This document shows positions 25,413-34,679 of a DNA stretch of 64,000 nucleotides, piece by piece. Origin of the DNA: Trichocoleus desertorum NBK24 (GTDB lineage Bacteria; Cyanobacteriota; Cyanobacteriia; FACHB-46); the NCBI RefSeq assembly GCF_030409055.1, contig NZ_CP116619.1, positions 3,325,628 through 3,389,627 on the forward strand, read 5' to 3'. The position numbers and the translations under genes were made by a program. The notes under the pieces were generated by a model. That model was not told the DNA's origin, did not search any database, and saw only the letters and a program-made list of their open reading frames with translations. Each line of letters opens with the position of its first letter. Within the stretch, counting starts at the first letter, position 1.

Positions 25413-25973
25413 TTAGGCGTTAGCTGTGGTGTCGGCTGTTTGAGCTTGGGGTTGGGTGCCGCCCATACGAATTTCTGAGCAAAACGTAGCCATACTGAAG
25501 CCACCGAAGCGTTTCAAGATGCTAGTCCGCAAGCGTAAATTGGGACTGGCAAACCATAAGCGCTCCTCGGAGTACATGGATTCATACTCGGTAATTAGCG
25601 TCAGGGCTTCGTCGTCTCCCATTCTGTAGCGTCCTGCAACGGGAGCCTTTTCGGCATAGCCCATTTCGCGCAACAATTTACCTTCATTAGGGTTTTCTGG
25701 GTCGGCGACAGGAACTAGCACCGTGGAACCAGTGTGTTTTTCTTCGTCCCATTCCATCGTGCCGTTCCAGGTGACACGAGCACCGCAGAGCGCTAGGGCG
25801 GGGTCAATTTCATACTGTTCGCACAGCTTCACCACTTCTGGATCGTTGCTGGGCAGCATTTCAATGACAATATCTGATTTACCGCTTTCGGATTGCTTGA
25901 ATGCCAAGTGGTGACTGGTGCGCTGGGAAAACCATTTGCCAGCACTCTGCTGGAAAAAATCCACAATATTCAT
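25413..25973 (-). CDS. cpcS: Phycobiliprotein lyase of the CpcS/CpeS family
   Basis: A 186-residue protein that attaches bilin chromophores to cysteines of phycobiliproteins such as phycocyanin or allophycocyanin. The sequence starts [25 protein letters not shown] and contains [17 protein letters not shown], both characteristic of the lipocalin-like CpcS/CpeS fold. Length is typical. The family has subtypes for different subunits, and the exact target cannot be told from this sequence alone. No phycobilisome structural gene lies in the window. Its start is next to an AT-rich gap shared with the 26080-27066 gene. Confidence 0.9.
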   Translation of the reverse strand: MNIVDFFQQSAGKWFSQRTSHHLAFKQSESGKSDIVIEMLPSNDPEVVKLCEQYEIDPALALCGARVTWNGTMEWDEEKHTGSTVLVPVADPENPNEGKLLREMGYAEKAPVAGRYRMGDDEALTLITEYESMYSEERLWFASPNLRLRTSILKRFGGFSMATFCSEIRMGGTQPQAQTADTTANA

Positions 25974-26079
25974 GAATTAAACGATCCTATGCCCACAATT
26001 TCTAATCGTAATCTTTACTAAGTTTAAGACGCAAAACGCAGAAATTTTATGAACTCCAGCGCTGCAAAATGATCTCCGC

Positions 26080-27066
26080 TTAGAGGAGCATTCCACCGTC
26101 CGCAGATCGGATTACTAGAGTGCCACCAGCCTGAAAAATCACTTGTAACCGCGCCAAAGATTTCTGTTGAGAAGCTTCTGTCTGAGGTGATTTCGCCACC
26201 GACCACAGATTGGGAAGAGGAGTTCGATCCACGTAGTCAAAGGCGGCTTGATTCACAGGCTGATACATTGCGATCGCGCCATCTTCGGTCACATCTACGA
26301 GGTAAATAAGATCCTGGTCTTCCGCTATCTCACCAACAGTCGTTTGATGCAACTGGGCCTGTAGCTGTTGAGCCAGCGATCGCAATTGCTCTAAGTTGGT
26401 GATTTCAGGAGTGATAGAGGAGTCTGGTTTGGAGCCGCGCTGAGAATTGCTTCTCCCTCGCTGACGCAGGGTACAGAGAGCGATCGCTTGCACAGCCCCC
26501 AAAACGGTGAACTGACTGGCAATGGGTAGGAGAAGTGAGCCTAGTCCTCCGGTTGTGCTTGCCAATGTCTGAAATAGGAGCGACACAACAAAACTGCCCA
26601 AACTGGCTACGCAAGGCAGCAAGATCCAAAACCAGGCAGGCTTAGCAAATTGTCGCAGCACCAACCACTGGGCGAAACCTAGCCACACGAAAGCAAGATT
26701 ACTAAGAAATGCATCTGAGTTGTCCAGAAAGGAGGCAGCTACGGCATTGGCAACAATCCAACCCAGAGCCGTCGCCCCAATCCAGAGCTGACTTGGAATG
26801 TAGCGACGCAAGATTAACCATTGGCCCATGCCAACCGCTCCCCCTACCAAAATCCATTCCAGCCATTGTCGTCCGATCCCGACCACCCAGTTGCCATAGA
26901 GTACCAAGGGTATTCCCCACGACAGCGCTACAGCAGCCAAGCCACTCAGCAGCGTCAAAAGCGCAAACAGCAGGGCAAACCGTAACCGCTGAGGAGGCTC
27001 GATCAAAAAAGGTTTTGGGGGTGATGCAATAAAGGCGAGCGGATCGGGGGATAGGTCAGATGGCAT
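26080..27066 (-). CDS. Polytopic membrane protein of unknown function
   Basis: A 328-residue protein with about six transmembrane segments in residues 25-200 (for example LRFALLFALLTLLSGLAAVA and WILLPCVASLGSFVVSLLF), including a WLVLRQF/WLILRRY motif seen twice, which suggests an internal repeat. The last 120 residues are soluble, with DLIYLVDVTEDGAIAMYQP and a short beta-rich end (GGTLVIRSADG). Not recognised. It lies upstream of cpcS in the same direction, 106 bp apart, and is divergent from hemE. I give no function. Confidence 0.75.
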   Translation of the reverse strand: MPSDLSPDPLAFIASPPKPFLIEPPQRLRFALLFALLTLLSGLAAVALSWGIPLVLYGNWVVGIGRQWLEWILVGGAVGMGQWLILRRYIPSQLWIGATALGWIVANAVAASFLDNSDAFLSNLAFVWLGFAQWLVLRQFAKPAWFWILLPCVASLGSFVVSLLFQTLASTTGGLGSLLLPIASQFTVLGAVQAIALCTLRQRGRSNSQRGSKPDSSITPEITNLEQLRSLAQQLQAQLHQTTVGEIAEDQDLIYLVDVTEDGAIAMYQPVNQAAFDYVDRTPLPNLWSVAKSPQTEASQQKSLARLQVIFQAGGTLVIRSADGGMLL

Positions 27067-27238
27067 GAGCTTGAAGCAATAGAGAAAATTGGCTATTCAG
27101 AGAAAATAAAAAGAGAGGAAATAAAAAACGATCGCCCTTGATCAACGAATCTGATTTCTTGATCGGCGATCGACAAACAAGGGGAACACGGAATGGTAAG
27201 CTAGCAAATGCATTTAAGAAATAATTGGTGAATCTTCA

Positions 27239-28303
27239 ATGGCCGGATCGACCCAAATTCCTTATCTGTTACGGGCTGCGCGCGGTGAAGCTGTTGATCG
27301 ACCACCCGTGTGGATGATGCGGCAGGCGGGTCGATACATGAAAGTCTATCGGGATTTGCGCGACAAATATCCCTCTTTCCGGGAGCGCTCCGAAAATCCT
27401 GAGCTAGCAATTGAGATCTCCCTGCAACCCTTCCGGGCGTTTCGTCCCGATGGTGTCATCCTGTTTTCCGATATTCTGACGCCGCTACCCGGAATTGGGA
27501 TTCCCTTTGACATCGTAGAAAGCCGAGGACCGATTATTGATCCTCCGATCCGCACTTTAGAGCAGATCAATAACTTGCATCCGATTGACCCCGAAGGCTC
27601 AATGCCGTTCATTCGCACGATTCTGCAAACGTTGCGTCAAGAAGTTGGCAACGAAGCAGCAGTGCTTGGTTTCATTGGTGCGCCTTGGACACTCGCAGCT
27701 TATGCGATCGAAGGCAAGAGTTCCAAAGACTACACGATCATCAAGGGCATGGCGTTCAGCGAGCCAGAAATGCTCCACAAGTTCTTGGGTAAGATAGCAG
27801 ACGCGATCGCTGATTATGCGTGCTACCAGATTGACTCTGGGGCTCAGGTGATCCAAATGTTCGATTCTTGGGCAGGGCATCTCAGCCCCCAAGATTTTGA
27901 AACCTTTGCCCAGCCTTACCAAAAGCAAGTCTTTGCCAAGATTAAAGCGGCCCATCCTGACGTGCCCTTAATCCTCTACATCAACGGTAGCGCGGGCGTT
28001 CTGGAGCGGATGGCACAATCTGGCTCTGATTTCGTCAGTGTGGACTGGACTGTTGATATGGCCGAAGCTCGTCAGCGTCTGGGCGCTAACATGGGCGTAC
28101 AAGGCAATATTGACCCTTGCGTTTTGTTTGGTTCCAAAGACTTCATCCGCGATCGCATTCTGGATACAGTGCGGAAAGCAGGTAACCGTCGCCACATCCT
28201 CAACCTCGGTCACGGAGTTCTGCAAGGCACTCCTGAGGAAAATGTGGCTCATTTCTTTGAAACTGCAAAGCAAGTTGACAAACTCTTAGCAGTTCATGCG
28301 TAG
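27239..28303 (+). CDS. hemE: Uroporphyrinogen decarboxylase
   Basis: A 354-residue enzyme that converts uroporphyrinogen III to coproporphyrinogen III, on the shared path to heme, chlorophyll and phycobilins. The signature [13 protein letters not shown] near the N-terminus, [14 protein letters not shown] and [13 protein letters not shown] are all present, and the length is standard. It is a single-gene unit with a long perfect hairpin at 28318-28362 as a likely terminator. The cpcS gene 1.3 kb away uses bilins from the same pathway, but there is no operon link. Confidence 0.97.
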   Translation: MAGSTQIPYLLRAARGEAVDRPPVWMMRQAGRYMKVYRDLRDKYPSFRERSENPELAIEISLQPFRAFRPDGVILFSDILTPLPGIGIPFDIVESRGPIIDPPIRTLEQINNLHPIDPEGSMPFIRTILQTLRQEVGNEAAVLGFIGAPWTLAAYAIEGKSSKDYTIIKGMAFSEPEMLHKFLGKIADAIADYACYQIDSGAQVIQMFDSWAGHLSPQDFETFAQPYQKQVFAKIKAAHPDVPLILYINGSAGVLERMAQSGSDFVSVDWTVDMAEARQRLGANMGVQGNIDPCVLFGSKDFIRDRILDTVRKAGNRRHILNLGHGVLQGTPEENVAHFFETAKQVDKLLAVHA

Positions 28304-28317
28304 GTGGTGATATAGAG

Positions 28318-28362
28318 GTAGTGGTTTTGAGTGGGGTGCGAAACATCACTCAAAACCACTAC
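28318..28362 (+). terminator. Strong 16-bp hairpin after hemE
   Basis: GTAGTGGTTTTGAGTG pairs perfectly with CACTCAAAACCACTAC across a 13-base loop. A T run is missing, so it may end transcription in a factor-dependent way or protect the 3' end of the mRNA. A G-rich/C-rich hairpin (GGGG, CCCC) follows near 28392. Confidence 0.7.
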
Positions 28363-28440
28363 AAATCTAAAAGCACCCATGCGTAATGGGGGCTGGGGTT
28401 ACGGCCCCGCTCCCTCAGCTCTCTATTTATTCATACCTCC

Positions 28441-29442
28441 ATGCCTCCCAAGCGGATTTTCATGACGGGTTCGAGTGGCTGCATTGGTCACTACATCGCG
28501 GAAGCTTTGATTCAGTCTACTGAGCACGAATTACATCTGCTGGTTAGAGACCCTGCAAAGCTGAAGTTTGACTACCAAGCTCGTTCTGGGATTCACATCA
28601 TTAAGGCTAATATGCGGGAGATTGACCGCATGGAAGACTTATTGGCATCAATGGATGTGGCGATTTTGGTGGCGACCGCTTGGGGGAATGCTCAAGAAAC
28701 CTATGATGTGAACGTTTTAAAGACGTTGCGGTTGATGAGTTTGCTTGATCCAAACCGTTGCGAACAAGTAATTTACTTCTCAACCGCCAGTATTCTCGAT
28801 CGCAAAAACCACTTGCTTAAAGAAGCAGGGCAACTGGGAACCGACTATATTAGCTCGAAGTACTCTTGTTTTCAGCAGTTATCAAAGCTGGCGATCGCTC
28901 CTAAAGTGACTACATTGTTCCCTACCTTGGTGTTTGGTGGGGATGAGCATAAGCCTTACTCAGCCGTAACATCTGGGATTCCAGAGGTCGTCAAGTGGAT
29001 TGATTTAATTCGCTTCCTCAAAGCTGATGGTAGTTTCCACTTCGTTCACGGGCGTGATATTGCCCAAGTGGTGCAGCATCTAGTAGAGCATCCACCAGAA
29101 CTAGGCCAACCACGGCAGCTGGTGTTGGGAAATGCGCGGGTGACGGTGAACGAAGCGATAGAGACGGTTTGTGATTATCTAGGGAAGAAAATTCAGTTCC
29201 AGATTCCGCTGTCGCCTGTGCTGGCTGATGTGCTGATTGCAGTATTTCGGATTCAGATGGCAGCTTGGGATCGCTTCTGTTTGAAGTATCGGCATTTCAC
29301 CTACGAGAATGTGGTGAATCCAGCTACGTTCAATTTGCCGACTTATTGCGCCACATTTCGAGATGTGTTGAAGGTCAGTGGGGTGCCTGGGCAGGGTGGG
29401 GTGATGGCTGCTGAGGCTAAAGAGCGGGCGATCGCTGAATAA
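28441..29442 (+). CDS. NAD-dependent epimerase/dehydratase family protein
   Basis: A 333-residue extended short-chain dehydrogenase. The NAD-binding loop GSSGCIG is at residues 10-16 and the catalytic Tyr136-x3-Lys140 pair is in YISSK. The fold and catalytic pair are clear; the substrate is not. No sugar-nucleotide or lipid operon surrounds it, so a role in sugar, terpene or lipid metabolism is all open. A copy of the two-hairpin repeat follows 53 bp downstream. Confidence 0.88.
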   Translation: MPPKRIFMTGSSGCIGHYIAEALIQSTEHELHLLVRDPAKLKFDYQARSGIHIIKANMREIDRMEDLLASMDVAILVATAWGNAQETYDVNVLKTLRLMSLLDPNRCEQVIYFSTASILDRKNHLLKEAGQLGTDYISSKYSCFQQLSKLAIAPKVTTLFPTLVFGGDEHKPYSAVTSGIPEVVKWIDLIRFLKADGSFHFVHGRDIAQVVQHLVEHPPELGQPRQLVLGNARVTVNEAIETVCDYLGKKIQFQIPLSPVLADVLIAVFRIQMAAWDRFCLKYRHFTYENVVNPATFNLPTYCATFRDVLKVSGVPGQGGVMAAEAKERAIAE

Positions 29443-29494
29443 CCATGTCTTTGGAATTTCGCTGAATTACATCCTTGGAGCTAAAACCCGAACC

Positions 29495-29564
29495 CTTGGG
29501 GGCAACTCGCCCCCAAACCCCCGCTGAGGGACGGCTGCGTCCCCCAGACCCCCTCCAGACGAGT
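29495..29564 (+). repeat. Interspersed two-hairpin repeat, copy 3
   Basis: The most regular copy: hairpin 1 TTGGGGGC / GCCCCCAA, then hairpin 2 GGGACG, GCTG loop, CGTCCC. It lies downstream of the epimerase gene in the same sense. The tail (CCAGACCCCCTCCAGACGAG) is shared with copy 1. Confidence 0.88.
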
Positions 29565-29795
29565 TTTCGGGTGGGCGTTTTGATGCTGTGCTGCCTCGTT
29601 TTTTAATGCTATCCATCGATCCGGGATTACCCAAAGCATACGGTTTAGGTTTGCGTCTGTTAAACTCCAGTACAAGTGATACTGAAAGTTCCTTGATTTC
29701 TGAGCGAAGGAATACACTTTTTATTGAGAAGATTGGCCCTCTTCACGTCAAGTTGATTCAGTTACTCTCTATTTATTAACTGAAAAATTCATTGA

Positions 29796-29824
29796 CTGAA
29801 AACTTTTATCGTGAGAGTTTTCAG
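29796..29824. promoter_or_regulatory. Inverted repeat upstream of the radical SAM gene
   Basis: CTGAAAACT and AGTTTTCAG are perfect 9-bp arms with an 11-base spacer, 65 bp before the start codon. CTGAAAAC occurs again near 29854. It could be an operator or a leader hairpin. Confidence 0.4.
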
Positions 29825-29888
29825 GATAGACAGACACATCAATATATCTGAAAACGGGCCGTTATTTTAGATAAGAGGCTAACAATCA

Positions 29889-31493
29889 ATGCGAGTTTTA
29901 CTCCTCTATCCCCTTTTTCCTCGGTCGTTCTGGTCTTTTGATAAGGCTCTGGAACTGATTGGGCGTAAGGTTTCGCTTCCTCCCCTAGGACTGATTACGG
30001 TTGCCGCGATTCTGCCTCAAACGTGGGAGTTTCGTCTGGTAGACCGCAATGTGCGGCTGGAGACCGAAGCTGATTGGAATTGGGCAGAGCTGGTGATTAT
30101 CTCTGGCATGATTGTCCAAAAGCCAGATATGTTGCATTTGATTCAGCAGGCTAAGCAACGGGGCAAATTAGTGGCTGTGGGTGGCCCTTATGTCACCTCT
30201 GTGCCAGATGCAGCTCAGGCCGCAGGAGCTGATTTTCTGGTGTTGGATGAAGGTGAAATTACGCTTCCTATGCTGGTTGAGGCGATCGCCCAAGGTAAAA
30301 CTTCTGGTGTTTTCCGCGCTGGAGAAGAAAAGCCAGATGTCAGCACTTCGCCCATTCCGCGTTATGACCTACTGGATTTCAAGGCTTATAACGAGATGTC
30401 GGTGCAATTCTCGCGTGGGTGTCCGTTCCAGTGCGAGTTTTGCGACATCATTGTGCTGTATGGACGCAAGCCTCGTACCAAAACTCCAGCCCAGCTGATT
30501 GCTGAAGTGCAAACCCTCTATGACCTAGGCTGGCGGCGAGCGATCTTTATGGTCGATGACAACTTCATTGGCAACAAGCGCAATGTCAAGCTGCTGCTAC
30601 GTGAACTTGGCTCTTGGATGGCAGCCCACAACTATCCGTTCCGTCTCGCCACTGAAGCCTCGATCGATCTAGCTCAAGACCAAGAGCTACTGGATTTGAT
30701 GATTGATGCCAATTTTGGTTCTGTGTTTATTGGCATTGAAACGCCAGATACAGATAGTTTGGCACTGACTCACAAATTTCAAAATACCCGCAACTCGTTG
30801 GTGGAGTCTGTACAAACCATTAACCGAGCGGGTTTAAATGTGATGGCTGGGTTTATCCTCGGCTTTGATGGTGAGAAGCCAGGGGCGGGGCAGCGCATCA
30901 TCGATTTTGTCGAGGCTACCGCGATTCCGAAGGCGATGTTTGGGTTGCTCCAGGCACTTCCTAACACAGCCCTCTGGAACCGACTAGAAAAAGAAGGTCG
31001 GATGCTAGAGGCCAACAAAGAAACCCAGGGCCACCAAATGGCGCTGACCAACTTTATCCCCACCCGTCCGGTAGAAGAGTTGGCGCGTGAGTACCTGAGT
31101 TGTTTTTGGGAGCTGTACGAACCCAGTCGCTATCTATCGCGGGTCTATCGCAACTTCATCCAGCAAAAGCCATCGCCCCACAAGGTGCCATTTCGCATGT
31201 TAGAACTGGTGGAAATCCGGGCTGTGTTCACCATTTTCTGGAGGCAGGGCATCAAACGCAGCACTCGTTGGCAGTTTTGGCGGCAGCTCTTTGCGATTCT
31301 GCGGCACAATCCCAGCGTCTTTGTCCCATATATGAGCAATTGTGCTCTGAGTGAGCATTTCTTGGAGTACCGTCAAACGGTGCGGGACGAAATCGAAGCT
31401 CAATTAGCAGAGTACTTAGCTGCTGAGTCAAAGTTGCAGGCTCAAAATGCAAAATCAGCCGTCACCGCTAACATGAACGCGATCGCCAGCTAA
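29889..31493 (+). CDS. B12-domain radical SAM protein (DUF4070 type), first of a pair
   Basis: A 534-residue protein. Residues 1-140 form a cobalamin-binding-like Rossmann domain (VAVGGPYVTSVPDA), but the DxHxxG motif that ligates B12 in many enzymes is missing. The radical SAM cluster motif is Cys178-x3-Cys182-x2-Cys185 in GCPFQCEFC, followed by the VDDNFIGNKRN strand. The C-terminal 150 residues resemble DUF4070. The group is common in cyanobacteria, and the substrate is unknown to me. A close paralogue begins 130 bp downstream, so this is a tandem duplication that may be one transcript. Confidence 0.88.
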   Translation: MRVLLLYPLFPRSFWSFDKALELIGRKVSLPPLGLITVAAILPQTWEFRLVDRNVRLETEADWNWAELVIISGMIVQKPDMLHLIQQAKQRGKLVAVGGPYVTSVPDAAQAAGADFLVLDEGEITLPMLVEAIAQGKTSGVFRAGEEKPDVSTSPIPRYDLLDFKAYNEMSVQFSRGCPFQCEFCDIIVLYGRKPRTKTPAQLIAEVQTLYDLGWRRAIFMVDDNFIGNKRNVKLLLRELGSWMAAHNYPFRLATEASIDLAQDQELLDLMIDANFGSVFIGIETPDTDSLALTHKFQNTRNSLVESVQTINRAGLNVMAGFILGFDGEKPGAGQRIIDFVEATAIPKAMFGLLQALPNTALWNRLEKEGRMLEANKETQGHQMALTNFIPTRPVEELAREYLSCFWELYEPSRYLSRVYRNFIQQKPSPHKVPFRMLELVEIRAVFTIFWRQGIKRSTRWQFWRQLFAILRHNPSVFVPYMSNCALSEHFLEYRQTVRDEIEAQLAEYLAAESKLQAQNAKSAVTANMNAIAS

Positions 31494-31523
31494 ATCGCCA
31501 GCCAACCTTAACTCTCCACTTTC

Positions 31524-31597
31524 GCCCGGTTTCTGAAAGCTTTTCTGGAAAAAGTAAATAATCGTCCAGCAGTTCGCCCAAGCTTTTCTGACCGGGC
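31524..31597. promoter_or_regulatory. Long-range inverted repeat before the second radical SAM gene
   Basis: GCCCGGT (31524-31530) and ACCGGGC (31591-31597) face each other, and AAGCTTTTCTG-like segments adjoin both, so a larger imperfect stem can form. It ends 26 bp before the start codon. Its role as an attenuator or leader is a guess. Confidence 0.35.
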
Positions 31598-31622
31598 ACT
31601 TAACTTGTGAGGCTAAATTTAA

Positions 31623-33209
31623 ATGCGAGTTTTACTCCTCTATCCGCTGTTCCCCAAAAGCTTTTGGTCGTTTGAAAAAACTCTAGAACTCGTCGATCGC
31701 AAAGTCTTGCTGCCACCTTTAGGGTTAGTGACCGTAGCAGCCATTTTGCCTCAAGAATGGGAATATAAGCTGGTCGATCGCAATGTCCGCGCTGTCACAG
31801 AAGACGAATGGGCTTGGGCTGACTTGGTAATTCTCTCCGCCATGATTGTGCAGAAAGAGGATTTCTTGGTCCAAATTCAAGAAGCCAAACGCCGAGGTAA
31901 ACCAGTGGCTGTGGGTGGCCCTTACCCAACTGCCTTGCCGGAAGAGGCCCAAGCGGCTGATTACTTGATCTTGGATGAAGGCGAGATTACCTTGCCACTC
32001 TTTATTGAGGCGATCGCGCGTGGCGAAACCAAAGGGGTGTTCCGTTCGGACGGCATCAAACCCGATGTCACCACAACGCCAGTGCCTCGATTTGAACTGC
32101 TCGACTTCAGCGCCTACGACAGCATGGCAGTGCAGTTCTCGCGTGGTTGCCCGTTCCAGTGCGAATTTTGCGACATCATTGTCCTTTACGGACGCAAACC
32201 CCGCACCAAGGCACCGCAACAACTCCTAGCCGAGCTGAACTACCTCTACGAACTCGGCTGGGATCGCAGCATCTTCATGGTGGATGACAACTTCATTGGT
32301 AACAAACGCAATGTGAAGTTGTTTCTCAAAGAATTGAAGACTTGGATGGAGGAGCACCAGTATCCCTTCTCCTTCTTTACGGAAGCTTCGGTAGACTTGG
32401 CCCAAGACCCAGAAATGATGGAGTTGATGGTGGAGTGCAACTTCACCGCCGTCTTCCTCGGCATCGAGACCCCAGACGAAGACAGCCTAGCCCTGACCCA
32501 GAAATTTCAAAACACCCGCGACTCTCTCAGCGAGGCAGTTGAATCCATCACCAGAGTGGGTCTGCGCGTCATGGCTGGATTTATTATCGGCTTTGACAAC
32601 GAAAAACCGGGTGCAGGCGATCGCATCGTCCAATTCGTCGAGAAAACTGCCATCCCCACTGCGTTGTTTAGTATGTTGCAAGTCCTACCCGACACGGCCC
32701 TGTGGCATCGCTTGAAAAAAGAAGGGCGTTTAGGAGATGAAACAGGCAACATCAACCAAACCACGTTGATGAACTTCGTTCCTACTCGTCCCTTAGAAGA
32801 CATTGCTCGCGAATACATGCATGCCTTTTCCGAGCTTTACGAACCGCACAAATTCCTCGATCGCGTGTACCGCCACCACTTGATCATGGGATCGCCCAAA
32901 TTTAAGGCTCCCAGCAAAATGCCAAGTTGGGTAGATGTTCGCGCTTTACTCACCGTCTGCTGGCAACAAGGCGTTGTCCGGAGTACCCGCTTCCAGTTCT
33001 GGCGCAACCTTTGGAATATTTTCAAACATAATCCCAAAGTTTGGGATCGCTACCTAACCGTCTGTGCCCACAACGAACACTTTAGCGAATACCGCCAAAT
33101 TGTTTGCGACGAAATCGAAGCCCAACTCACCGAATATCTGGCTGCTAAAGCAGAGACACAAAAAACTGCCCAAACTGTTGCGCCTAAAGTTAACGCGATC
33201 GCTGGCTAG
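31623..33209 (+). CDS. B12-domain radical SAM protein (DUF4070 type), second of a pair
   Basis: A 528-residue paralogue of the preceding protein, with the same domain order. The first ten residues are identical (MRVLLLYPLF), and the cluster motif is Cys176-x3-Cys180-x2-Cys183, again followed by VDDNFIGNKRN. As in its neighbour, no DxHxxG motif is seen. The two differ most in residues 50-160 and at the C-terminus, so they are old duplicates that may act on different substrates. Copy 4 of the two-hairpin repeat lies downstream. Confidence 0.88.
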   Translation: MRVLLLYPLFPKSFWSFEKTLELVDRKVLLPPLGLVTVAAILPQEWEYKLVDRNVRAVTEDEWAWADLVILSAMIVQKEDFLVQIQEAKRRGKPVAVGGPYPTALPEEAQAADYLILDEGEITLPLFIEAIARGETKGVFRSDGIKPDVTTTPVPRFELLDFSAYDSMAVQFSRGCPFQCEFCDIIVLYGRKPRTKAPQQLLAELNYLYELGWDRSIFMVDDNFIGNKRNVKLFLKELKTWMEEHQYPFSFFTEASVDLAQDPEMMELMVECNFTAVFLGIETPDEDSLALTQKFQNTRDSLSEAVESITRVGLRVMAGFIIGFDNEKPGAGDRIVQFVEKTAIPTALFSMLQVLPDTALWHRLKKEGRLGDETGNINQTTLMNFVPTRPLEDIAREYMHAFSELYEPHKFLDRVYRHHLIMGSPKFKAPSKMPSWVDVRALLTVCWQQGVVRSTRFQFWRNLWNIFKHNPKVWDRYLTVCAHNEHFSEYRQIVCDEIEAQLTEYLAAKAETQKTAQTVAPKVNAIAG

Positions 33210-33286
33210 AAGGAGGGGTGAGGGATGAAGGATGAAAGGGAAAGGATAAAAAAATCCAAGTCTCGAAACCCTTACATTTAAACTTT

Positions 33287-33349
33287 CTGGAGTGGGTCTG
33301 GGGGATGCAGCCGTCCCTCAGCGGGGGTTTGGGGGCAGGTGCCCCCAAG
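33287..33349 (-). repeat. Interspersed two-hairpin repeat, copy 4 (inverted)
   Basis: Reverse-strand copy between the converging radical SAM and petL genes. Hairpin 1 is perfect. Hairpin 2 has one mismatch (GGGACG against CATCCC). In the minus sense it would lie 8 bp past the petL stop. Confidence 0.85.
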
Positions 33350-33357
33350 GCTCGTCT

Positions 33358-33453
33358 CTAGATCAACTTGACAGCCTTCAAGCCAAAAAACAAACCAAGA
33401 GCCGCAGCATAAAACAAACCGACCACTACCACGTAAGAAATCACACCAGACAT
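33358..33453 (-). CDS. petL: Cytochrome b6f complex small subunit VI (PetL-like)
   Basis: A 31-residue protein that is one transmembrane helix: [20 protein letters not shown] followed by [11 protein letters not shown]. Length, single helix and the C-terminal GL-xx-(K/R)LI ending agree with PetL, a peripheral subunit that stabilises the cytochrome b6f complex, also in chloroplasts. GGAG is present eight bases before the ATG. It is divergent from aroB and converges with the radical SAM genes; no other pet gene is near. At this length the assignment rests on few residues, so another small photosynthetic subunit is possible but less likely. Confidence 0.72.
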   Translation of the reverse strand: MSGVISYVVVVGLFYAAALGLFFGLKAVKLI

Positions 33454-33550
33454 TGACAATTCTCCACAAAAGCCCAACAAAACTATTGAATCATTTAGTG
33501 GAGTAGAATACAGCCCACGGGCATTTGTTAATCGGGGCAGAACGAAACCA

Positions 33551-34660
33551 ATGAAGTCTGTAATTCCTGTCGAATTACCACAACAGTCTTATGATATTGC
33601 GATCGCATCCGGTGGTCTGGAGCAGCTAGGAAACTGGCTCATCGGGCATGGCGCACAGCCACTCAAATTAGGCAAAAAAATTCTCCTCGTTTCTAGCCCC
33701 CCGATTTTTAAGCATTACGGAACCCAAGCGATCGCCTCCCTCCAGCAAGCAGGCTTTACCGTTGCTCAGTGCATCTTGCCAGCCGGAGAACGCTACAAAA
33801 CTCCCGCATCTCTACAAAAAATCTACGACGTAGCCCTAGAAAACCGTCTAGAACGCTCCTCTACCATTCTCGCTTTAGGAGGGGGCGTCATTGGTGATAT
33901 GGCGGGATTTGCCGCTGCGACTTGGCTCCGAGGCATCAACTTTGTGCAAGTCCCCACAACCCTACTCGCAATGGTCGATGCTTCCATTGGTGGCAAAACT
34001 GGCGTCAACCATCCCCACGGCAAAAACCTAATCGGCGCGTTCCATCAACCCAAATTAGTCTTAATCGATCCTCAAGTGCTCAAAACTCTGCCAGCCAGAG
34101 AATTTCGAGCAGGGATGGCCGAGGTAATCAAATACGGCATTATTTGGGATGCCGAGCTGTTTGAAAAACTAGAGCAAAGCCAACGGCTCGATCAACTGCG
34201 CTACATCAGCGACGAACTACTGCAAGAAATCTTGATTCGCTCCTGCCAAGCTAAAGCCCACGTCGTGAGCAAAGACGAAAAAGAAGCAGGCCTACGAGCT
34301 ATCCTCAACTATGGTCACACCATCGGCCATGCAGTCGAGAGTTTAACCGGGTACAAAGTGGTTAATCATGGCGAAGCAGTCGCGATCGGGATGGTGGCAG
34401 CAGGCCAAATCGCGGTGACGTTAGGCATGTGGGATTCAGCTTCAAGCGATCGCCAACTCGCCTTAATTGAGAAAACTGGCCTCCCTACCAAACTGCCAGA
34501 GGGATTGGATATTGAGGCGATCGCGGATAGCCTGCAAAGCGATAAGAAAGTCCAAGACGGTCGGGTGCGGTTCATTTTGCCCACCCAAATCGGCTCTGTT
34601 ACCATTACTGACTCAGTCCCAGCGGACGTGATTCGGCAAGTCCTCCGCGACATGCAATAG
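33551..34660 (+). CDS. aroB: 3-Dehydroquinate synthase
   Basis: Second step of the shikimate pathway, 369 residues, NAD- and metal-dependent. The NAD loop region [19 protein letters not shown], the active-site segment [15 protein letters not shown] and the metal-binding histidine motif GHTIGHAVE are all present, and the length is standard. hisC follows only 19 bp downstream in the same direction, so the two are probably co-transcribed; both serve amino-acid synthesis. Confidence 0.97.
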   Translation: MKSVIPVELPQQSYDIAIASGGLEQLGNWLIGHGAQPLKLGKKILLVSSPPIFKHYGTQAIASLQQAGFTVAQCILPAGERYKTPASLQKIYDVALENRLERSSTILALGGGVIGDMAGFAAATWLRGINFVQVPTTLLAMVDASIGGKTGVNHPHGKNLIGAFHQPKLVLIDPQVLKTLPAREFRAGMAEVIKYGIIWDAELFEKLEQSQRLDQLRYISDELLQEILIRSCQAKAHVVSKDEKEAGLRAILNYGHTIGHAVESLTGYKVVNHGEAVAIGMVAAGQIAVTLGMWDSASSDRQLALIEKTGLPTKLPEGLDIEAIADSLQSDKKVQDGRVRFILPTQIGSVTITDSVPADVIRQVLRDMQ

Positions 34661-34679
34661 ACCTAACCCATACAGAACA

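Larger units (their letters stand above)
29443..29888. other. Gene-free gap of 446 bp
   Basis: Holds copy 3 of the two-hairpin repeat (29495-29564) and an inverted repeat ahead of the radical SAM gene (29796-29824). A 63-codon frame at 29588-29779 has no ribosome site or recognisable sequence, so I do not call it. Confidence 0.55.

Noticed and set aside
29588-29779. 63-codon frame after repeat copy 3
   Set aside because: No ribosome site, no recognisable motif, and composition like intergenic DNA.
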